From: Maratus speciosus
Taxonomy: Eukaryota; Arthropoda; Arachnida; Araneae; Salticidae
Direction: 5' to 3'
Assembly (NCBI GenBank): GCA_963932465.1
Contig: OZ010794.1
Span: 446,044,502 to 446,108,501 of the forward strand
Length of the DNA stretch: 64,000 nucleotides
In this document: positions 19,307 through 31,420 of the stretch, piece by piece
Position numbering within the stretch: the stretch's first letter is position 1
How the letters are laid out: each line of letters starts with the position of its first letter
Notes under the pieces: model-generated
Database searches by the model: none
The model's input: only the letters and a program-made list of their open reading frames with translations
What the model was told of the DNA's origin: nothing
Position numbers and translations under genes: made by a program

Positions 19307-19513
19307 TTAATCCCTTCGGGACGAGCGTCTTTACGGAATTTTTAATCTTTTATCGCCGATATTTCAAAACAGAAATTTTTACCTAATTGAATCGGGTGAA
19401 TGCTCGGATGAAATAAGGCAAAATTTACAATAAAAATGTACTGGTGAGAATAATCAAGGATTCTGCACACCTTACGCGGTACGTATACCGGTCGCTTGTC
19501 CCCAAGGGATTAA
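19307..19513. mobile_element. TTAA-flanked MITE (piggyBac-like ends)
   Basis: TTAATCCCTTCGGGACGAGCG pairs with CGCTTGTCCCCAAGGGATTAA, giving 17 matched bases after TTAA with two differences. TTAA on both sides is the piggyBac-type target. The 207-bp element sits exactly at the end of RepA copy 2. No coding capacity. Confidence 0.6.
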
Positions 19514-20775
19514 CAGTGTGTGGCTTTTGAAATAGGAAAAATGTTGAAATTTTGAAGTTAATTTAAGCATTCTTTGAGTTTCAGACTGTGCAACACCATG
19601 CAGTGAAAAAATGTGCATTTTTTTCAAAAGCAGTGCATACAATAATTATGACATACCGTATAAACATGGCACTTATTTCATCTTTATAAATTTTATAGTT
19701 AATGCATTATTGAGTATTAAAATAAGAGAGCCATTTGTAAAGTACCGCTCTGTTCAGTGTCAGATTTTTTATAAATAAAATTAAATTTAAACATAACATA
19801 TTTCTATCATTTCATGTATATTTATTATGAACTAATTGTATAATTTTGTCAAAAATGTGTCTGTTAAAGTTTATTATATTTTCCTTGAAAAATTATATTG
19901 TTACAATAAAATAACCTGAGTATACTTTAATAATTCTATCGGAAGAATCAACATTTCCTTTAACGGTATTTTACAGCAGAAAATATTTTTCCACTTTTTT
20001 TTATCATTGTTATTTTGTGGTTCTTGATTTTTCTTTTTTTTTTATGTAATTTCTAAATAAAAGTTTAAAAGGTTTGTAAAGAAGTATATATGTTGATATT
20101 GATTTCTTTACAGAAACTTTTCTAACCTATAAAAGAAAATAACTTGGAAGTAAATACCCTTTATCAATTTCGACTTCAGGGATGGATACGAAATATTGAT
20201 GATATATTTTGTTTTTATTTTGGTGGCATTCCTTGAGACAAAAAAGCACATTTAAAATTATTTTATATAATGGTGAACTGTTTTATATTTAAAAGTCTAA
20301 AAATCTATTTTATAAATCCCAAATATAGATTAAAATTCAAATATTCCAAAAATTCAATTCTCATGTCTAATTTCGAATAACTCATAAAAAAAGAGATAAT
20401 CGAAATAAAACCTATTCCGATAAGGGAAAAAATATCAAAATCAGACAAAAACAGGCTTTTTTATTTACAAAACAATATTAGGGACTGAGCATATACAATG
20501 TTATCACTTTTGGGGGGAGGGGGTCTGGCACTTGATAACGTAAGATATCTCAGAAGGAGGGGCTTTGCTTTTTGATATCAGTTTCATTTTTGATCCAATC
20601 AAACTTTTCTTTTTTTAGTAACATTTTCTTTACATCCAAATAGTCTGTTACCTTTATTTTTTTTTAATATATTTTTATGAAAATACAAAGCTATTATTTA
20701 AACGTTAAATGTTTTAAAATCGTTTCATTCCAAAATGTGGAATACCCAAACGTTTGGCATTCCTTTTCTTCTGCC
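19514..20775. repeat. Intergenic DNA with a RepB copy
   Basis: No genes. About 19960-20390 resembles the ~590-bp RepB unit (landmarks ATTGATTTCTTTACAGAAA, AGAAAATAACTTGGAAGTAAAT) that is duplicated in tandem at 31421-32670. A G-run lies at about 20513-20522. Confidence 0.55.
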
Positions 20776-20777
20776 TA

Positions 20778-22217
20778 CACTATATGGCCAAAGGTGACCG
20801 GCCACTTGCGATTTTAGACATTTTCTTAAATATCTAGAAAAATACATGAGGAATTATCCTGAAAATACAGGTGTGTAAGCAGAATAGTAGAGATCATATA
20901 TTTTCGTGGCGATTTTTTCCCGAAATCTCATAAGGAACCGTCAACAAATTGAAAAAGGACGAATATCTTTTGGATAACCCTGTAAAAACTAATGTAGCAA
21001 AAGCGTTCAAATTGTAGATTATGATTAAGTGCCTTACTCTAATAAACTGTGTTCATTTTTATGAGAATAGCATGTATATCCGTAGAAAAATTAAAGTTTT
21101 TATAATAAGAGTCCCAAATTTTGCCAAGTTTTTTGCGTATAATTTGTAGAGTTCTTAATATAAAAGAAAAAGTTCTTTTTAGAAAATATGACAAACAACA
21201 TTGTACACAATACCCTGCAATCAGAATAAAAAAAAAATAATAATTGTATGAAAAATGAGCAGGTTTACTAAATAATGATTCCCTGCGCATGTATGTAATC
21301 ATGCGCCCGAATGTAATAAAAATATAATTTGCATAATGTGTCAGCTAATGTATAGAGCAACTTTTGTGAAAGTCTCAAAAACATTGTTTGAAAAGTCTGA
21401 ACATTATCGTTTATAGAATAAGCTCAAAATCCGTTATTCCCAAAAGGAAGCAAAAATATGAGGAGCTGTATCCAAATAGTGTAGTACGTGCAATATTGTG
21501 TATTCTATATTAGCACTAATCAATGAATATATGGATACAACCCCTCATCTTTTTGGTTCATTTTAGGAACAACGGATTTTGAGCTTATTCTAATCAACGG
21601 TAATTTTCAGAATTTTCAAGCTATGTTTTCGAGACTTTTACAAAAGTTACACTATACATTTAGCTAACACATTATGCACATTATATTTTGATTGCATTCG
21701 GGTATGCGCAGTGAAACATTATTTAGTAAACCTGCTCATTTTTCATACAATTTTTACTATATTTTACTTCTGATTGCAGGGTATTGTGCACAATGTTGTT
21801 TGTCATATTTTCTGAAAAGAACTTTTTTTTATATATTAAGAACTCTACAAATTGTAAGGAAAAAACTTGGCGAAATTTGGGACTGTTTTTATAAAAACCT
21901 TAATTTCTCAAGGAGTATACATGCTATCCTCATAAAAATGATCACAAATTATTACAATAACTCACTTAATCATAATCTACAGTTTGAACGCTTTTGCTAT
22001 ATTTGTTTTGACAGGGTTATCCAAAAGATATGCGTTCTTTTTCAATTTGTTGACGATCCCCTATGGGGTTTCGTGAAAAAAATCTTCACGGAAATATACG
22101 ACCTATACTGATACTGTTTACACACCTGAAGATTCAGGTTAGTTCCTTATGAATTTTTCTAGATATTTAAAAAAAAAATTAAATCGCAAGTGGCCGGTCA
22201 CCTTTTGCCATATAGTG
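20778..22217. mobile_element. 1.44-kb palindromic Tc1/mariner-like foldback
   Basis: CACTATATGGCCAAAGGTGA at the left pairs with TCACCTTTTGCCATATAGTG at the right, with TA on both sides (20776-20777 and 22218-22219). The two arms are inverted copies over nearly their entire ~700 bp, meeting near 21500. Each arm resembles the long arm of 17313-18198. A 139-codon frame on the right arm has its mirror on the left, but nothing like a DDE transposase is seen. Confidence 0.8.
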
Positions 22218-22900
22218 TATAATTCGCGATTTTAAAAATCAGGAGCATAATATGTAGGAACTGATACATACGTTTAACAGTAAAGAAAGACAAAGAATGT
22301 TGACTACTGGTTTGTTGATAAGTTCTACTTTTAACCTCCCCTGAACAGGGAGCAAGTGCGAAAAGACAATATTACTATTGAATGCATTATGTAACAATAA
22401 GCTATTATTAAATACTTTCAAATACTAAAGAACTCTTTTAGATGTTATTTAATAGAAATTTATTTCCGTTGGACCACTTTTTCCTGGTTCCACTCACATT
22501 TCCATTATTAAAAAAAAATAATACATGATTTTTCAACGTCGAAATGGAGTTTTAAACAATTAACATGAAGCAATGAAGCAAAGTTTATAGTTTTAAAGAG
22601 GAATTTTTTTTTAAATATTTTTAAAGTTTTGGAACAAAGTAGCCCCTGCTAGGGGCTTCTGTGGTCCATTCACTTAGCTTCATATAAAATGAATACATTT
22701 CATATGTAAATGAATACATTTTTATAGAAAACCCTTGCAATAGCATTTGCTAATAAATAAACACTGCAAACCCAATAAACAAATGGATTTTTTTTACATT
22801 TAAACACAATTAACCAATCGTTAATATTAAAAAAACGAGAAACAGTTTTCGTCATGTTATCTATCCTCAGCAACTGGAACAAAAATAATTACTGTAACAA
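22218..22900. other. No recognisable feature
   Basis: AT-rich sequence without a supported gene or repeat boundary. A CTACTTTGTTCC-type short motif recurs near 22640, 23230 and 26690. Confidence 0.5.
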
Positions 22901-23105
22901 GAACAAAAGAACTTCTTGAAATACCATCAAAAACTTTTAATTGCGCTAATGCTTTCATAGTAGAAGCACGTCTTTTTTGCGCCTGACGAAGAAAGACTCA
23001 GAGCTTTCGAAAGGCCTAGCGCAATTAAAAGTTTTTTATGGTGTTTTAAGAAGTTCTTTTGTTCTTATTCATTCACACCAGTTTCAACTTAATTTCTTTC
23101 AATTA
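22901..23105 (+). mobile_element. Orphan PLE pseudo-LTR fragment in foldback form
   Basis: GAACAAAAGAACTTCTTGAA.. (22901-22948) is the inverted repeat of 23017-23064. Between them lie the pseudo-LTR core and hammerhead motif of the PLE at 4558-8717, in diverged form. It matches that element's head-to-head copy junction reduced to the terminal ~200 bases, with no coding region. Confidence 0.7.
22979..23022 (+). ncRNA. Hammerhead-ribozyme-like motif, orphan copy
   Basis: GCGC-CTGACGA-A-GAAAG...CTTTC-GAAA-GGCC-TA-GCGC. The core is unchanged relative to the young PLE. Helix II has lost its innermost pair (T to G near 23003) but keeps five pairs. Confidence 0.6.
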
Positions 23106-23466
23106 ATGTAACATTTTGCAACAGTAACATTTGAAAAAAAGTTACTTAAAACATGTTTTAAGAGATTTGGTTATATAAAAGGCATTTCTAAGTAATTGGG
23201 GCTATTTTCGGACCAAAACAGGCCTGGCACAAAGTAGCCCCGAAATACTAGTTTTCATGTTAGCTTTATGAAAACGTAAACATTTTCTGCCAAAATAAAA
23301 AGTTAAAGGAAAAATTATGATCCCACACAGGTTACAGGTTACTAAAGGTAATATTTTGACACTTACTTTATTTGTAGCTCTTATCAAGATTGTTTTACAA
23401 CAGAAAGTTTGGAGAGTTAAAATCTACACACTAAACAGTTGTTTACAAACACATTCAGTGTTGCCA
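23106..23466. other. No recognisable feature
   Basis: Unique-looking AT-rich sequence between the PLE fragment and the RepE element. Confidence 0.45.
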
Positions 23467-26400
23467 TTAAAAACAAGTGGGTAAGTGTGATCATAGATCG
23501 CACAAAGTGTTTCGTTTAATATTCCTTTCAAAACGTCCAGTACATTTATCGCCATGGAACACCTTCTAAATTTTGGCAAACCCTTCTTAAACTATCGTAA
23601 AGCTTCAAACAGATTCGCCTTGTTATAATTCCTAATTTTGTTCGTGTCCCCCCTCCGAAATACTGCGATATATCACATGACGGGTATCAGCCAAATTTAG
23701 AAAAGTGCCGCTCTTGGGGGGGGGGGCGAAGTGGGGTAATGGTCACTATGATTTTTGACGCGACCTGATGTTTAAAATTTTTGTTATGCTAATTTTTGTG
23801 TATGTATTATGTAAATTTTTGTTATGTTTTATAAGCTATATTAAACAGATCGTCCAGCTATATGTCCTAATTTTGTTTGCGCCCCTCCATCACCCCCCTC
23901 GAAATGCAACACGCCATTCTTCTTTATACTTTTTTATCATGTGTTATAAAGTATCTTAAAGTTTAAAACAGATCGCATTGTTATATTTCCTACTTTACAT
24001 GAAATCGCGGTCTGTTAGTTCCACTTCCCATCACCAGGGAGCGCACTCTATTCTTAACAAAAACGTATCTGAACGGAACTCCTTTACACAACCTATCAGT
24101 AGATATGTTACTCGAGGGGATGGCGGTCTTCAGCAAGAATTTAAGATGTTTGTTGAAATTACTATTCGGAAATAGTGGTAATTTAAATTTTGACATATTT
24201 ATATTTAATAAGTAGCATGTATCTGAGGACTCCGTCAAAAAAACGCACCTGAAACGGTATAAAACAAAAAGGTAAAAAAAAAGAAATATTTTGTCCCTCC
24301 CCCTCTCCCCACCTGCCCGAAATTTCCCGAGCCATTTTTTTATAAACATTTTCTTATGTGTTATAAACTATCTTAAAGTTTCAAACAGATCGTCTTGTTA
24401 GATTTCCTATTTTAAATGAAATCACGGTCTGTTAGTTCAACATTCCACCACGAGGGAGCGCACTCTATTCTTAACAAAACTGTATCTGAACGTAACTCTG
24501 TTAAACAACCTATCAGGAGATATGCTAGTCGAGGGGGTGGCGGTCTTAACCAAGAATTTAAGATATTTGCTTAAATTACAATTCGAAAATAGTGGTATAT
24601 GAACACTTATAAAATTTTTGATGTTGAATAAGTTATAGTTTTCTCATCACGCCATCAAAAAACCGCACGCAAAACAGTAAAAAACGCCCTGTTTTACTGC
24701 CTAATTTTGCTCGCGTCCCTTCCCCTCCCACCCCCCTCCAACCGGAATGTGACGCTCCATTTTTTTTTATAATCTTTTACAATTTGTTATAAATTATCTT
24801 AAAGTTTCAAACAGATCGCTTTGTTGGAATTCCTACTTTAAATGTAATCGCGGTCTGCTAGTCCCACATTCCACCACCATGGAGCGCACTCTATTCTTAA
24901 CAAAAGTGTATCTGAACGAAACTCCTTTACAAAACCTATCGGTAGATACATGGGTCGGGGGGGGGGCGGTCTTAGCCAAGAAAATATTATATTTGCTGAA
25001 ATTACTATTCGAAAATAGAGGTATCAATACTTCTGACATTTGTATCTGGTATAAGTAACATTTATGCTGTATTTTGAAAAATCGGACACCGTCCAGAAGA
25101 ATACTGCAGTGAAACATCACGTGACTGCCTTTTAAAATAAGTATATAATAGAAATAAATCAATTAGTGAAATTAGCGCCCCTCCTTCCGTACCCGAAATT
25201 TCACGCTCCATTTTTTAAAAACTTTTTCTTATGTGTTATAAACTATCTTAAAATTTCAAACAGATCGCCTTGTTATATTTCCTAATTTTAACAAAATCGC
25301 GTTATGTTAGTTCCATATTCCACCACCAGGGAGCGCACTCTATTCTTAACAAAAGCATATCTCAACGAAACTCCTTCACGCAATCTTTCCGTAGATACAT
25401 GGGTCAGGATGGTGGCGGTCTTAACCAAGAATTTAAAACATTTTCTGCGGTAACAAACACTAAGATTTTAAAATAAATTTAGCTCCCACCCCCCTCCTCA
25501 AAATATCACACTCCATTCTTTTATACACTTTTTCTTATGTGTTATAAACTATCTTAAAGTTTCAAACAGATCGAGAGGTGGTCTTAACCAATAATTTGAC
25601 ATATTTCCTGAAATTACTATTCGAAAATAGTGGTATGAATTCTTGTAAACTTTCTGATCATGAATGAGTTATACTTATCTCATGGCGCTGTTCAAAATCC
25701 CCACGCAAACTGTTAGATTTCCTAATTTAAATTATTTCGTAGTTAAAAAAGCACGTGTCTCCATTTTAATCGACGCATTTGATAGCAATAAACCGATTAA
25801 TTAATATTTCAGCTTGTAATTAAGATAGGACTTAGAAATGGGTATCAATGAAATCAGCGAGAAATTTCACATCGGGATGACAAAAAATTTAATCAAAAAC
25901 TTTAATATTTAAAAAGTTAAAATTTCGTATTAAAATATCCTACTATGGAAAACCGCAGCGTCGTCATGTCTGACACCTGCTTTCCCGCCGAAATGAAATC
26001 TTTTTTCCTTGTCTTTCCAATAAAAGAAATTAAATTTTTATCGATCGATTTTTAGTAGATATTTTAACTTAAACACATCGCAGATATGTGAACTTTATAC
26101 CAAATGAAAGTAGATTTTTTTCCGCGTCTGTCTATACCATTTACAAATTTCACGGACCAATACTTTCTGATATGCGATTTCGCTTTAAAATGTCCACTTC
26201 ATTTTTCGGCTTAATTTCCTCCATAGTAACCATGCATCGGCTGATTTTACTGGCAACCCTTAGGAGAAACTCCTATGATTTGGAAAATGTCCGTTTGTAC
26301 CTGCGTTAAAAAGGTTGATTGGTTTATTTTAGAAGTTAATTAGCCCGTAATTCGGTTAATTACCAACTTTTTCAAAATTTTATGATTTGTCGTTTGATGT

Positions 26401-26546
26401 GAGGTGTTTAGCTATAAGTACCCAAAATTTCAAGTCTCCAACATGTATAGTTTCTGAGAACGGGCTTTGTGACGGACAGACGGACGGACAGACAGACAGA
26501 CAAAGGAGTGAGACGAATAGGGTTTCGTCAGATTAACGAAACCCTA
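23467..26546 (+). mobile_element. RepE element, long form, hairpin-ended
   Basis: The left end (AAACAAGTGGGTAAGTGTGA) and right end (a hairpin AGGGTTTCGT / ACGAAACCCT at 26519-26545 preceded by GACGGACAGACGGAC repeats) match the opposite-strand copy at 39436-40567. This copy additionally contains a ~2.2-kb tandem array. A terminal hairpin plus an internal minisatellite recalls non-autonomous Helentron (Helitron2) elements, but I cannot confirm target or end rules. No protein is recognised. Confidence 0.6.
23589..25737 (+). repeat. Tandem array of variable ~420-bp units in RepE
   Basis: The landmark AAACTATCTTAAAGTTTCAAA with CAGATCG recurs near 23590, 23945, 24365, 24790, 25230 and 25545. 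Each is followed by a TCACGGTCTGTTAGTTCCAC block, GGAGCGCACTCTATTCTTAAC, and a G-rich GGTGGCGGTCTTA block. Spacing varies (about 310-445 bp). Short frames recur because the units recur. Confidence 0.75.
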
Positions 26547-26557
26547 AAAATTAAATT

Positions 26558-27003
26558 ACCCCCAAACTATTCAAATACCCTATAGTAGGGTATAAATTAT
26601 TTTTCTAGGGCAAAAACTCCAAATTATCTTGTATTGTTTGTTCAATACAAAGAATAAAATCTTTTTTTATGGCCTGGACCAAAGTAACCCCGCAAGGACC
26701 AAAGGCCCGATCGACGGTATTGATATTTTATTGACTTCTTGAACCCGTAAGTATGCGACTAATAAATGTATAATCAAATGTGTATATCACGGCAAGCGTA
26801 TATAAAAAAAAAAAAAAAAAAAGAAGAAGAAGAAGAATCTAAAAATATAAAAAAAATATTTAGACATTCATAACGATATCACCACGACGGGGGGCGGGGG
26901 GGGGGGAGAGAGGTAGACGAATGATAACGTATGATATCGTAAGGGGGGAGGGGTTTCAAAAATAGCAACATTTTGATAAAATTATTAAGATGAGCGAAGC
27001 GAA
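26558..27003. other. Low-complexity intergenic stretch
   Basis: No gene. It has an A-run with AAG repeats (26806-26837) and a G-rich block (26888-26912) that resembles the G-rich block near 20513. Confidence 0.5.
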
Positions 27004-27779
27004 TCCTCTACTAGGCTACACAAATTACATTTTGTCGTACACTTTAGAAAATAACTATTCAGTATTTTGACTTGAAATTAAACACAAAAATAAATTATGA
27101 TCTGCAGATTTGCACCATATTATTTTTTTTTACAGAATAACCTTAAGAAATCTATTATTTTATGTAATTTATTTTACATGTATTTCCATTAAAAAATTTT
27201 TACATGTATTTCCATTTGCAAATAAAAAATGAAACACGTATATTTTCAGAAGAAAAAATAAACCATGGAGTTAGTCATTATAGATAGAATCATGATTAAT
27301 TAAATAGTTTCACGATTTCTTTTATGAAATTTATAAAATACCTTTTTTATGAAAATTATAGCATATTTTTAATGAATTAAAATTTGTGAAAATTCAATTA
27401 TTTACATTCAATTATAAAAGATTTTTCAGTGTTAAGAATTCCAATACACAATTTATTCTTATTATGTGAAATCATTTACGCAGACTATACTTACGCATTT
27501 TAAAAGAATTATATTATGATTTTTTTTAAGTGGCAACAAAAGAATTGTAAACAAATAAAATTAATTGGGAAATTCGTTATATCATAAATAAAAAAATTCG
27601 AGGAAATTCTTAGTTATTTGACTGAATTTACATTTCTAAAATTAAAATGCGCCAAAACATAAAATAACGTTTTTTCTCAATAAAGATGCAAAAATAGTAT
27701 AAAAAAATATTGTTACTTTCACATATTTATCTTATTAAATAATGCTTCGCGAATCCAAACAAAGCATGGCTTTTGCTAG
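27004..27779 (+). mobile_element. Non-autonomous Helitron, copy 1
   Basis: It begins TCCTCTACTAGGCTAC after an A and ends ...AAAGCATGGCTTTTGCTAG before a T. AAAGC/GCTTT forms a small hairpin just ahead of the CTAG. This fits Helitron ends inserted between A and T. The 776-bp interior is AT-rich and non-coding. An opposite-strand copy lies at 29490-30372. Confidence 0.7.
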
Positions 27780-29489
27780 TATATATATAGCCCCTTATTC
27801 TAGTTTAATTGTACCAAAATGGTGCAATTTTTAAAATCGTCTGCTCTTATGTTAGAATTTCCTCAAGTGTTGTAATCTTTTATGGCGAAAAATACGTTTT
27901 CAACAATTTGTTTTATTTTACATGTTTTTAAAATCATTTATAAATAAAACTTACATGAAAGGTTAGAAAGTAAATATAAATGCTGATATTAATATCTTTA
28001 CAACAAAATAAATCAATAATAAGATTAATGTATATAATTGTGAAAATATTTATGTAAAAGTCTAACAATCTATCGCAATAAATTCCAAAAATAGGTTACA
28101 TTTCCAATAAATAACACTAGCCTGCAAAATTTGGGTTGTGTCACGTTTTTTAACTTTTGATAATTGATTCTTGTATAATTTGTAGCGCTGAATCCGAAAA
28201 TGACCTTCATTTTTTTTTCTTTTTACAATGACGTAAAGATTTTTTGCAAATCGTAAATTTCAAGGTTAAAAAGTAAATAAAAATTGACTGCACTTTCTTT
28301 CACCTATAGTTTTTTTTTTTTTTTTTTTAAATCTTACTATATAATGAAACCCATGAGCCACCGCTGCATGGAGAATCAAACGACTCTATAAGTATTTGGT
28401 CTTATCGGCCGAATTTTTTTCTCCAACGCAAAGATTAAATAAAACTTTATTGAACAAACACAAACATAAAAAAAGCAATTTAACAAATTACAACGACCAT
28501 TTGGAAATGGATTTTTTCGAAGAATAAAATTTAAGACATAAAAAATCGCGCGTAGTTGATCATACAATACGTACGCCATGAATTAAACACTAACATTCCT
28601 GGGCCCATCATGAACAAATTTTAAAAGAAATTTCAGTTTTACAATTTTCGATACTGTAAATTTTTAAACTTCTATGGAGCTGGTCATACATTACCTACGC
28701 CCTGAATTAAACATTAATAGTGTTATTACACGTAAAAATTGCAAGCGACAAAAATCGCCTGCGATTCGTACGTTTATCCACCTGAAACTTACGTATTATC
28801 CAAGCATTTCATTGGCTGTTCGGGAAAAGGCTTTTCCATCGTCAGATTTCCAAGAAATCTGACGGCCAATTATTTTAAATGAAATTTCATTCTTAAACTT
28901 CTAAACATCCCACAATATTACTTTTTACACCGTCGTATTGAGAAAAAAGTGTACTTTTAAATGCAATTTGTTTGAAAGCTATATCTCAATTTGTTTCTGA
29001 GTTATTAATTTTTTTTTGTAGTTTTTATTACTTTTTTGTCATAGTAGCAACAGAAGTATCCATCTTCGTTGAAAGTAAAGGAAAATACAGGTTACTGTTT
29101 AGGACAATCAGAAAACGAATAAAATGCTGATTAAACCAATAAAAAGCTTCAGATATGCTTTTGATTTCCTACCCTGACGAGGACAATAACCATTTTTCCA
29201 AATGGTTAAAAAATAGCGAAAATTTTATACTATAAAATAGGTGGGATTGTTGTGTTTTCTAATTTTAGATATTTCATTTTTATGTGTTTTTCATTGCTGA
29301 ATCCGAAAATGGGATTCATTTTTAACCATCCCGTAAGGATTTTCCGCAAATCGTAAATTTCAAAGATAAAAGTTTCAAAGTTCAAAGTGAACACCTTCCC
29401 CTCACCCCTCATTGGACCCCTGACCTCTTTAACTGTAATAATCCCCAGTATAAGCCAAGGATTTGAATAAATTATTGAATTAAATAAAA
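27780..29489. repeat. Spacer between inverted Helitrons: RepB and RepC copies
   Basis: About 27790-28130 resembles RepB. About 28180-28300 and 29270-29380 carry RepC (CTGAATCCGAAAATG..TTCATTTTTA, GCAAATCGTAAATTTCAA). A direct repeat of ~50 bp is seen at 28548-28600 and 28675-28725 (TCATACA.TACGTACGCC.TGAATTAAAC). No gene is supported. Confidence 0.5.
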
Positions 29490-30217
29490 CTAGCAAAAGC
29501 CATGCTTTGTTTAGATTCGCGAAGCATTATTTAATAAGATAAATGTTTGAAAGTAACAATTTTTTTTTATATTATTTTGGCATTTTTATTCAGCAAAAAT
29601 GTTATTTTATATTATTTGTGCATCTTTATTTAGCAAAAATGTTATTTTATATTATTTTTGCATCTTTATTTAGCAAAAATGTTATTTTATGTTTTGGCGC
29701 ATTTTAATTTTAGAAATGTAAATTCAGCCAAAAAACTAAGAATTTCCTCGGAGTTTGTTATTTACGATATAACGAATTTAACACTTAATTTTATTTGTTT
29801 ACAATTCTTTTGTTGCCAAAAGCTTTACAAAAAAAAAAAAAAAATCATAATTCTTTTAAAATATGTAAGCATCGTCTGCGTAAATGATTTCACATAATAA
29901 GAATAAATTGTGTATTTGAATTTTTAATACTGAAAAATACTTTTATAATTGAATGTAAATAATTGAATTTTCACAAATTTTAATTCAATAAAAATATGCT
30001 ATAATTTTCATAAATAAGGTATTTTAAAATTTTCATAAAATAAATCGTGAAAATATTTAATTAATTATGATTCTCTATAATTATAAACTCCATAATTTAT
30101 TTTTTCTTCTGAAAACATACGAGATTCATTTTTTATTTGCAAAAATGCGTCCATAATGGAAAAACATGCAAAATAAATTAATTATAATAATAATATTTTT
30201 AAGGTTATTCTGTAAAA

Positions 30218-30254
<37 letters not shown>

Positions 30255-30372
30255 TGCAAATCTACAGATCATAATTTATTTTTATGTTTAATTTCTAGTC
30301 AAAATACTGAATAGTTTTGTTGTAAAGTGTACGACAATATGTGATTTGTGTATTGTGTAGCCTAGTAGAGGA
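29490..30372 (-). mobile_element. Non-autonomous Helitron, copy 2 (inverted)
   Basis: On the minus strand it starts TCCTCTACTAGGCTAC after an A and ends GCATGGCTTTTGCTAG before a T, the same ends as 27004-27779. It is about 107 bp longer, partly from repeated TTTAGCAAAAATGTTATTTTA units (29590-29700) and an (AAT)n tract (30219-30253). Confidence 0.7.
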
Positions 30373-30449
30373 TTCCCTTCCCTCATCCTAATTAAATTAA
30401 ACAAATAAACGTTTTGCATCTATTTGTAGCATCAGACTTTCACTATTTT

Positions 30450-30772
30450 TTTTTTTTTTAACTTTTTAACTTTGAAATTTACGATTTGTGAAAGTTTCTC
30501 ACCTCATGGTTAAAAATGAAGGTAATTTTCAGATTCAGCGCTAAAAACTACATAAAAGTCAATTATCAAAATTTAAAAAACACGAACATCTCCTCTATTT
30601 TTTCGTATCATTTTTGTACTTTTTACCTTTGAAATTTATGATTAGAGAAAAATCCTGACGTGATGGTTAAAAATGAAGGTTATTTTCGGATTCAGCGCTA
30701 CAAAATACGTAAAAAACAATCATTAAAAGTTAAAAAACACAACCATCGCAGACTTGTGTAATCGATTAAATC
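30450..30772 (-). repeat. Two RepC copies in reverse orientation
   Basis: Two tandem ~150-bp segments (about 30450-30590 and 30600-30770) are reverse complements of the RepC motif at 28180-28300 (TTGAAATTTACGATTTG, AATGAAGGT.ATTTTC.GATTCAGCGCTA). Confidence 0.55.
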
Positions 30773-31420
30773 TAGTTTTCAATAAAACATATTAAAAAGG
30801 AGCTCTAAGCGAAGTAAATCGTATTTCGATTTTTTTTTTTTAATTCAACCCAAAACATGCCTTTTTTCAACTCCTACTATTAGTCCACACTCTCCCTATA
30901 TTTATTTATATATTTATTTATCTTGTTCAAATTTTCAATCGTTAATAAAATACTCATTATTCAGCCTACCAAGTTGAAATAATTTTTTTTAACTTGTACT
31001 GGATGACAATTGATGTTAAAACAGTTTTTTCAAATATTAATTAATTAATTAAATTTTAATTAATTAATTTCAGTTTTGCATGGGAAACAAAATGGCGGCC
31101 ATTGGTTATTGAAGGTCAATGAAAGTATTTTGGGGGACCCTGTTCTGTCGCCAAATACCGCCAAATTTGTCGCCAACTTGGCGATTTATAGCCAAATTTG
31201 GCGGCCAAAAGTGACGCCAACTTGGCAATATCTCTAATATTTCGCCAAATTCCCATAGAGCCCATAGATATGTAAACCTACTTGCTTATAGAAAATCAAC
31301 AAATTGAGATATTTTAATGCAACAAAAACTAATATTAGCTTAAGGGATTATATTAAATTTTTCTTTGATGACCTAAGTAGGAATTGACTTTAAAAACAAA
31401 ATTTTTATATTACTTGTTTA
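30773..31420. other. Intergenic; cluster of CGCCAA motifs
   Basis: No gene. At 31148-31255 the hexamer CGCCAA or its complement appears at least eight times, including near-palindromes such as GCCAAATTTGGC. Confidence 0.5.

Noticed and set aside
23589..25737. Possible CRISPR-like or coding tandem array
   Set aside because: Unit length (~420 bp), variable spacing and eukaryotic context exclude CRISPR; short frames are not conserved between units.
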